From: an uncultured Lachnospiraceae bacterium
Lineage (GTDB): Bacteria > Bacillota > Clostridia > Lachnospirales > Lachnospiraceae
Assembly: GCA_949949005.1 (NCBI GenBank)
Contig: CATLHM010000002.1
Span: 62,001-126,000 of the forward strand
DNA length: 64,000 nucleotides
Direction of reading: 5' to 3'
Part shown: one piece after another, positions 58,283 to 64,000 of the stretch
How positions within the stretch are numbered: the stretch's first letter is position 1
Layout: each line of letters opens with the position of its first letter
Position numbers and translations under genes: made by a program
The notes under the pieces: generated by a model
The model's input: only the letters and a program-made list of their open reading frames with translations
Told to the model about the DNA's origin: nothing
Database searches by the model: none

Positions 58283-60211
58283 TTATATAATTCTCTTGAA
58301 CTTCTTTTCCAACTCATACTTGCTCATGGAAATAATGGTAGGCCGCCCATGAGGGCAATGATAAGGATTATCAAGGGTGAGGAGCTCACCGATCAGAGCC
58401 TGTGCCTCATGGAGAGAAAGCTTTTGATTTCCCTTTACCGCCGCCTTACAGGCCATGGAGGCCAGCTTGTGCCGAATCACTTCGGGCGCGCCCTGCAAGG
58501 GTGACTCTGAGAGCTCATCCAAAATCTCAACCAAAAGCTCTTTCTCATTACAGCCATAAAGATCCATAGGTACGCTGCGGCAGGCCCAGGCCCCCGCCCC
58601 AAACTCCTCCAGCTCAAAGCCCATTTGCCGGAAATAGTCCCTGTAACTGAAAAGAACCTCTTCCTCTTTTCCCGTAAGGCTGATGACCACCGGCGGATTC
58701 AGCATCTGAGACAAAATCTGATGTTCACAATCACTCTCCACATCTTCCAGCTTTTTCACAAGGCGTTCATATTTTACCTTCTCGTGGGCTGCGTGCTGGT
58801 CAATGATAAAAAGCTTGTCCTGAAAGGCAACCAGCCAGTAGGTATCAAAAATTTGCCCCAGAATCTGGTAAGCCTTTGCAGCTTCGGTGGTTAAGAATTT
58901 ATCTTCAAACAAACTGAGCTGGTCGGGCTGCTCCAGTGTCCCTGTCTTTCTCTCTGCCTCGCTCTCTTTCGCTGTCTCTTTCCCTGGCCCTGCCTCTCTC
59001 TCCGGTTCCGCTCCTTTGGCTGACGCAGTCTCCCTCTCCGCCTTTGCCTTGTCTTTGCCTCCGTAGACGCCGCTTTCCTCCTGTAGCAGAGCCATCCGCC
59101 TTGTCTCAAAGGGCTCCGGCCTCTTCTGGGAAAGAGCCGCCTGCTTCTTTCCTTGTTCCTCTTTCTTTCTTTGTTCCTCTTCCCGCTTATCTCCCAGCGA
59201 GACTTGGGGAATCAACTCCCTCTGGCGGAAGAACGTATGCACAGCCCCTGAAAGCTGGGTATAAAGCTCGCCCCCATGAATCAGGCGGATTTCCATTTTG
59301 GCCGGATGGACATTCACATCCACCGTTCCCGGTTCCATGGTAAAATGCAGCACATAGAAAGGAAATTTGTGCTGCATTAAATAGGCCCTGTACCCTTCCT
59401 CTATAGCCTTGGTAATGATATCATTGCGCACATAGCGGCCATTCACAAAACTGGTCTCAAAATTCCGGTTGGAACGGCTAAGCTCCGGCTTTCCCAGAAA
59501 GCCCTTCACCGAAAATCCCTTTCCCTCCATCTCAAAGGGGAGCACAGACTGTGCCATATCCCGTCCGTAGATCCGGTAGATGATCTCCTTTAGGTTCCCG
59601 TTGCCGGAAGTGTGGAATTTCAGTTGGTTGTTCTGGATAAATTTTACGGATATTTCCGGGTGGGAAAGGGCCAGACGCTCCATCAGATCCGCCACATACC
59701 CTCCTTCCGTCTGGGGCTGCTTTAAAAACTTTCTTCTCACCGGTGTGTTAAAAAACAGATTCCGGACAAAAAAGGTGGTTCCCGAAGGGGCGCCAATCTC
59801 TTCCAGTTCTTCCTCCCTTCCTCCCGCAATGGCAAACTTTATTCCGGTGAGCTCCGCTTCTGTCTTGGTGATCACCTCCACCTGGGCCACAGCCGCAATA
59901 CTGGAAAGGGCCTCCCCGCGAAACCCCAGGCTTTCCACGATATTCAAATCCTCTATGGAGGTGATTTTGCTGGTGGCGTGGCGCAAAAATGCTTTTTTTA
60001 CCTGATTTTTTTCAATGCCGCTTCCATTGTCCGTGACCCGGATCAGGGAAATGCCGCCCTCCTTAATCTCTACCGTAATAGCCGTCGCCCCTGCGTCTAT
60101 GGCGTTTTCCGTAAGCTCCTTCACCACGCTTAAAGGCCGTTCAACCACCTCCCCGGCGGCAATTTTATCTATGGTACTTTGACTCAAAACATTGATAACC
60201 GACACGCTCAT
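58283..60211 (-). CDS. mutL: DNA mismatch repair protein MutL
   Basis: The 642-residue protein has a GHKL ATPase domain (KIAAGEVVERP, ENAIDAGA, DNGSGI, GFRGEAL) and a C-terminal dimerisation domain with the endonuclease motif DQHAAHEKVKYERL and CPHGRPT, as in strains without MutH. Between them (about residues 345-445) lies a low-complexity, charged Glu/Lys/Ala linker, mirrored in the DNA by a polypyrimidine run around 58935-59060. A QLSLFEDK stretch near the linker end resembles a beta-clamp binding motif. Confidence 0.95.
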   Translation of the reverse strand: MSVSVINVLSQSTIDKIAAGEVVERPLSVVKELTENAIDAGATAITVEIKEGGISLIRVTDNGSGIEKNQVKKAFLRHATSKITSIEDLNIVESLGFRGEALSSIAAVAQVEVITKTEAELTGIKFAIAGGREEELEEIGAPSGTTFFVRNLFFNTPVRRKFLKQPQTEGGYVADLMERLALSHPEISVKFIQNNQLKFHTSGNGNLKEIIYRIYGRDMAQSVLPFEMEGKGFSVKGFLGKPELSRSNRNFETSFVNGRYVRNDIITKAIEEGYRAYLMQHKFPFYVLHFTMEPGTVDVNVHPAKMEIRLIHGGELYTQLSGAVHTFFRQRELIPQVSLGDKREEEQRKKEEQGKKQAALSQKRPEPFETRRMALLQEESGVYGGKDKAKAERETASAKGAEPEREAGPGKETAKESEAERKTGTLEQPDQLSLFEDKFLTTEAAKAYQILGQIFDTYWLVAFQDKLFIIDQHAAHEKVKYERLVKKLEDVESDCEHQILSQMLNPPVVISLTGKEEEVLFSYRDYFRQMGFELEEFGAGAWACRSVPMDLYGCNEKELLVEILDELSESPLQGAPEVIRHKLASMACKAAVKGNQKLSLHEAQALIGELLTLDNPYHCPHGRPTIISMSKYELEKKFKRII

Positions 60212-60278
60212 CCTCCTTGCCTGGTAACCTTATTCCCTCCAAAGCTCTGCCCGCAGCCAGGCCCTTTTGTGCGGAAAT

Positions 60279-62930
60279 TCAGCCCTGCCACCTGTTTTTC
60301 AGCTTATTCTGCAGCCGGTATAAGGTATTCAGCGCATCTAAAGGCGTCAGATTGGAAATATCCACCTCCGTGAGCTCCTTCAGCACATCCTCATCCTTCA
60401 CCGTGTCAAACAGGGACATCTGGCTTAAGTCCACCTCGTCATAAACGATTGGCTTTTGTCTGCTCTCCTTCGCAGGCGCGGCAATGCTCTGTACCTTCTC
60501 CAGAATATCATTGTCGCAGAGCTGGGTCACAATCTCCTTGGCCCTGTCTATAACCAGATCCGGCACCCCGGCCAGTTTTGCCACCTGAATGCCATAACTC
60601 TTATCCGCACCGCCCTTGATAATCTTGCGCAGGAAAACAATATCGTCCCCTTTTTCCTTTACGGCAATGCAATAATTGTTTACGTTGGACATTTTGCCCT
60701 CCAGCTCGGTGAGCTCATGGTAATGGGTGGCAAAAAGGGTCTTGGCTCCCAACAGCTTTTTGTTGCTGATATGCTCGATCACTGCCCAGGCAATGCTCAG
60801 TCCGTCAAAGGTGGAGGTTCCCCTTCCGATCTCGTCCAGAATCAGCAAGCTCTCCGAGGTGGCGTTGCGCAGAATATTTGCCACCTCATTCATCTCTACC
60901 ATAAAGGTAGACTGTCCGCTGGCCAAGTCGTCAGACGCCCCTACCCGGGTAAAAATCCGGTCAACGATCCCGATGTTGGCATTGTCTGCGGGCACAAAGC
61001 TGCCGATCTGGGCCATCAGCACAATCAGCGCCACCTGCCTCATATAGGTAGACTTTCCCGCCATATTGGGGCCTGTGATCACGGATACACAATATTTTTT
61101 ATTGTCCAGATGGGTGTCGTTTGCGATAAACAGATCCCCGGAAAGCATCTGCTCCACCACAGGGTGCCTTCCGCCCTTAATATCAATGATTCCCTTTTCA
61201 TTGATTGCAGGGCGGACATAGTGATTTCTCTCCGCCACAAGGGAAAGGCTGCAGAATACATCCAGCTTTGCCACAGCCTTGGCGGTCTTCTGGATCCGCT
61301 CCATCTCTCCGGCCACGGCATCCCTGATCCGGCAGAATATATCGTACTCTAAGGTGATCAGCTTGTCCTCCGCATTTAAAATCGTATCCTCCAACTCCTT
61401 TAAGCGGGCGTTGGTGTAGCGCTCTGCGTTGGCAAGGGTCTGCTTGCGGATATAATCCTCGGGAACCATGTCCTTAAAGGAATTGGTAACCTCATAGTAA
61501 TATCCGAACACCTTATTATAACGAATCTTTAAATTCTTGATCCCCGTCCGCTCCCGATCCTCCTCTTCCAGCTTTGCCAGCCAGTTCCGCCCTTCTGTCT
61601 TGGCATGGCGCAATCTGTCCACATCAGCATCGAAGCCCTCTCTGATCATGCCTCCTTCCCTGACGGCAATGGGCGGTTCCTCACAGATCGCCTTTTCGAT
61701 CAGCTCGCAAATATCGGAAAGGGGGTCAATGTCTCTGTTAATTTCCAGAAGCAGCTCCTGCTCAAAATCCTTAAGAAGCAGCTTGATATGGGGCAGCATA
61801 CGCAAAGAGTTGCGAAAGGCGATCATATCCCTGGGGTTGGCCGTCCGATAGCTCACCTTTCCCAAAAGCCGTTCCAGATCGTAAATGGAATTTAAGTATT
61901 CCCGCATTTCGTCTCTTGTGATGGCCTCGTTTCCCAAAGCCTCAATACCGTCAAGGCGCCTTGTAATCTCTTCCTTATCAAGAAGGGGCTGTTCAATAAA
62001 CTGCCGAAGGGCTCTTGCGCCCATGGCAGTTTTGGTCTTGTCCAGCACCCACAAAAGGGACCCCCGCTTTTGTTTCTCCCGCAGGGTTTCCGTCAGCTCC
62101 AGATTCCTTCTGGTAGAACTGTCAAGCAGCATATATTTGCTGGTCAAATAGGGATAAAGATGGGTGAAATGCTCCAGCGACGTCTTCTGGGTATCCACCA
62201 AATACTGCATAAGACTTCCGGCGGCGATCAGTCCCGCCGGGAAATCCTCGATTCCCATTCCCTGCAAGGTATTTACATGAAAATGCTTCAGCAGGCTCTT
62301 TCTGCACCTGTCCTCGTCAAAAAAATGAGGCTCCAGGGCATAGAGGGCTATGTGGAGCCGCCCCTTCAAATCCTCCAGATCGATTCCGCTCACCAGAAAA
62401 GCGTCGTTGCAGATGATTTCCCTGGGCGTATACTTATTGATCTCATCCACCAGCTTCTTGTTATCCTCCACCTCCGTGAGGTAATAATCTCCCGTGGTCA
62501 CGTCCCCGATGGAAATGCCTGTTTTCCCCTGGAAATAGGCAATACTCATGATAAAGTGGTTTCTCTCTTCCTCGTTTCCCTGGATGTTTAAGTTGGTGCC
62601 AGGAGTGACGATTCTGGTTACTTCCCTTTTGACCAGCCCCTTGGCCTGCTTGGGATCCTCCACCTGCTCGCAGATGGCCACCTTGTAGCCCTTGGAAACC
62701 AGCTTGTTCAGATAACCGTCCACCGCATGATAGGGCACGCCGCACATGGGCGCACGCTCCTTTAATCCGCAGCTTTTTCCGGTCAGGGTGATTTCCAGCT
62801 CCTTGGAGGCCGTCAGGGCGTCCTCGAAAAACATTTCATAAAAGTCCCCTAACCGGTAAAAGAGAATACAATCCGGATGCTCCTTTTTGGTTTCCAGGTA
62901 CTTCTGCATCATTGGTGTCAGTTCTTCCAT
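60279..62930 (-). CDS. mutS: DNA mismatch repair protein MutS
   Basis: The 883-residue protein is full length: mismatch-binding motif DFYEMFFEDA, connector, core, clamp, and ATPase with Walker A GPNMAGKSTYMRQ, the DEIGRGTST motif and THYHEL. The C-terminus has QMSLFDTVKD, a possible beta-clamp motif. It recognises base mismatches and works with MutL, encoded 67 bp downstream. The start overlaps the miaB end by 13 bp. Confidence 0.97.
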   Translation of the reverse strand: MEELTPMMQKYLETKKEHPDCILFYRLGDFYEMFFEDALTASKELEITLTGKSCGLKERAPMCGVPYHAVDGYLNKLVSKGYKVAICEQVEDPKQAKGLVKREVTRIVTPGTNLNIQGNEEERNHFIMSIAYFQGKTGISIGDVTTGDYYLTEVEDNKKLVDEINKYTPREIICNDAFLVSGIDLEDLKGRLHIALYALEPHFFDEDRCRKSLLKHFHVNTLQGMGIEDFPAGLIAAGSLMQYLVDTQKTSLEHFTHLYPYLTSKYMLLDSSTRRNLELTETLREKQKRGSLLWVLDKTKTAMGARALRQFIEQPLLDKEEITRRLDGIEALGNEAITRDEMREYLNSIYDLERLLGKVSYRTANPRDMIAFRNSLRMLPHIKLLLKDFEQELLLEINRDIDPLSDICELIEKAICEEPPIAVREGGMIREGFDADVDRLRHAKTEGRNWLAKLEEEDRERTGIKNLKIRYNKVFGYYYEVTNSFKDMVPEDYIRKQTLANAERYTNARLKELEDTILNAEDKLITLEYDIFCRIRDAVAGEMERIQKTAKAVAKLDVFCSLSLVAERNHYVRPAINEKGIIDIKGGRHPVVEQMLSGDLFIANDTHLDNKKYCVSVITGPNMAGKSTYMRQVALIVLMAQIGSFVPADNANIGIVDRIFTRVGASDDLASGQSTFMVEMNEVANILRNATSESLLILDEIGRGTSTFDGLSIAWAVIEHISNKKLLGAKTLFATHYHELTELEGKMSNVNNYCIAVKEKGDDIVFLRKIIKGGADKSYGIQVAKLAGVPDLVIDRAKEIVTQLCDNDILEKVQSIAAPAKESRQKPIVYDEVDLSQMSLFDTVKDEDVLKELTEVDISNLTPLDALNTLYRLQNKLKNRWQG

Positions 62931-64000
62931 TTGTCCTCCCTTTCACCTATGTAATAAAATCCGTGACACTCTTTCAGATAAACCGGAACAATGGTTCCGA
63001 TCAGACTCTGATCTCCTTTAAAATGCACGATGGTATTGTTGGAGAGCCTGCCTGTGACGAATTCCGGATCCTGCTCATTGATTTCCTCCACCAGGGCATC
63101 CATGGTTCGGCCCCAGAGCGCAGATACCCTTTCTCTGGCCGTGTCCTGAACCACCTTTAAAACCCGGTCAAACCCTTCCTTCACCGCATCTTCCTCTACC
63201 TGGTTTTCCATGGCGGCAGCAGGGGTTCCCGTCCTCTTGGAGTAGATAAAGGTAAAAGCATTGTCATAGCCCACCTTCTTTATCACGTCGATGGTCTCGT
63301 CCACATCCTCCTTTGTCTCCCCCGGAAAGCCCACAATAATATCCGTGGTAATGGAAATATCCGGTATCTCCTTTCTGATCTTATCTGCAAGGGCAAGATA
63401 CTGCTCTTTGGTGTACCTTCGGTTCATGGCCTTCAAAATCCTGGTAGAACCGGACTGCAGAGGCAGATGGAGGTGCCTGCATATTTTCGTGGAATGCTTC
63501 ATCACCTGAATCAGCTCGTCCGACAAATCCTTGGGGTGGGAGGTCATAAAGCGGATCCGCCGGATCCCCGGAATCTTCTCCACCTCCTGAATCAGCCGGG
63601 CAAAGCTCACAGGCTCTTTCAGGTTTTTGCCGTAGGAATTTACGTTCTGTCCCAGCAGCATGATTTCCACCACTCCATCATCCGCCAGGGCCCGGATCTC
63701 CTTCAGAATATCCTCCATCTCCCGGCTTCGCTCCCTTCCTCTCACATAGGGAACGATACAGTAGCTGCAGAAATTGTTGCAGCCAAACATGATGTTGATG
63801 CCGGATTTAAAAGGATATTTGCGCTCCACCGGCAGCTCTTCCACAATCCGGTCGGTATCCTCCCAGATGTCCACCACCATCCCCTGAGCCTCAAACATGT
63901 TCGCCAAAAGCTCCGCAAACTTAAAGATATTGTGGGTGCCAAAAATCAAATCCACAAAGCGGTAGCTTTTTCTGATCTTCTCAATGACAGAGGGCTCCTG
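62918..64000 (-). CDS. miaB: tRNA methylthiotransferase MiaB, 3' part (N-terminus outside window)
   Basis: The frame stays open to the right edge (it begins QEPSVIEKIRKSYRFVDLIF), so only about 361 C-terminal residues are seen. They include FGTHNI, the radical SAM motif CNNFCSYC, LGQNVNSYG, HLHLPLQSGS and the C-terminal TRAM domain (GRTMDALVEE.....GRLSNNTIVHF). MiaB methylthiolates the i6A37 made by MiaA. The N-terminal UPF0004 domain with its three Cys lies outside the window. Confidence 0.95.
   Translation of the reverse strand, partial: QEPSVIEKIRKSYRFVDLIFGTHNIFKFAELLANMFEAQGMVVDIWEDTDRIVEELPVERKYPFKSGINIMFGCNNFCSYCIVPYVRGRERSREMEDILKEIRALADDGVVEIMLLGQNVNSYGKNLKEPVSFARLIQEVEKIPGIRRIRFMTSHPKDLSDELIQVMKHSTKICRHLHLPLQSGSTRILKAMNRRYTKEQYLALADKIRKEIPDISITTDIIVGFPGETKEDVDETIDVIKKVGYDNAFTFIYSKRTGTPAAAMENQVEEDAVKEGFDRVLKVVQDTARERVSALWGRTMDALVEEINEQDPEFVTGRLSNNTIVHFKGDQSLIGTIVPVYLKECHGFYYIGEREDKWKN

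Noticed and set aside
60456..61352. 298-codon open frame on the plus strand opposite mutS
   Set aside because: It is antisense to the conserved MutS ATPase domain, has no ribosome binding site and no recognisable motif.

Overview
The window reads as a chromosomal segment of a Gram-positive anaerobe of the class Clostridia, most likely a Lachnospiraceae member. The reasons are gene order (the B12-radical-SAM / DUF2344 / RNase G / L21-Prp-L27-Obg cluster, lexA divergent from a yneA-like LysM gene, and sepF-ylmE next to an HlyD-like gene), a YlbJ-type sporulation membrane protein, short HisG with HisZ, and AGGAGG-type ribosome binding sites. No rRNA or tRNA genes, prophage, complete insertion sequence or CRISPR array was seen. 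Family names rest on motif recognition by eye; no database search was run.

Layout. 1-5.6 kb: end of a coiled-coil gene, a tail-anchored cell-wall amidase, a YlbJ-like membrane protein on the minus strand, a HAD phosphatase, a small membrane protein, an RluA-type pseudouridine synthase and RecU. 5.6-10.8 kb: a histidine operon hisZ-G-D-B-IE from its own promoter, in which HisIE carries an N-terminal HisF/HisA-like barrel that appears to have lost its catalytic aspartates. 11.2-15.1 kb: the TIGR03960/TIGR03936/RNase G cluster. 15.1-27.6 kb: a 12.5-kb nutrient island with a CstA-type transporter and its unknown coupled partner, two class-A-beta-lactamase-fold hydrolases without signal peptides, an L-Ala-D/L-Glu epimerase, a complete oligopeptide ABC transporter and an NlpC/P60 peptidase. 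Together these look like a pathway that imports cell-wall peptides and degrades them in the cytoplasm, resembling the Bacillus subtilis ykf-dpp system but with a different hydrolase set.

27.6-32.2 kb: the L21 leader and rplU-prp-rpmA, obgE, yhbY, nadD, yqeK and rsfS. 32.2-34.9 kb: a DUF378 protein, lexA with a divergent SOS-controlled yneA-like division inhibitor, and a tyrosine recombinase. 34.9-39.2 kb: a TtcA-like enzyme, an AI-2E-family exporter, dtd, a cytidylate-kinase-like protein, and intergenic DNA rich in repeats, including a 140-bp MITE-like element with 15-bp terminal repeats and an 8-bp target duplication.

39.2-64 kb is almost all on the minus strand and devoted to envelope growth, division and DNA/RNA upkeep: rluD-lspA-aroB, sepF-ylmE-HlyD-like, then (in transcription order) miaB-mutS-mutL-miaA, a methionine-gamma-lyase-like gene, DUF4321, radC, mreB-C-D, a long PBP2, minC-D-E, rodA, mgsA and a lipoprotein D-Ala-D-Ala carboxypeptidase. 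Several members are atypical: the MreB homologue has an altered phosphate loop, PBP2 has about 240 extra residues before its transpeptidase domain, and MgsA has Glu at the usual catalytic Asp.
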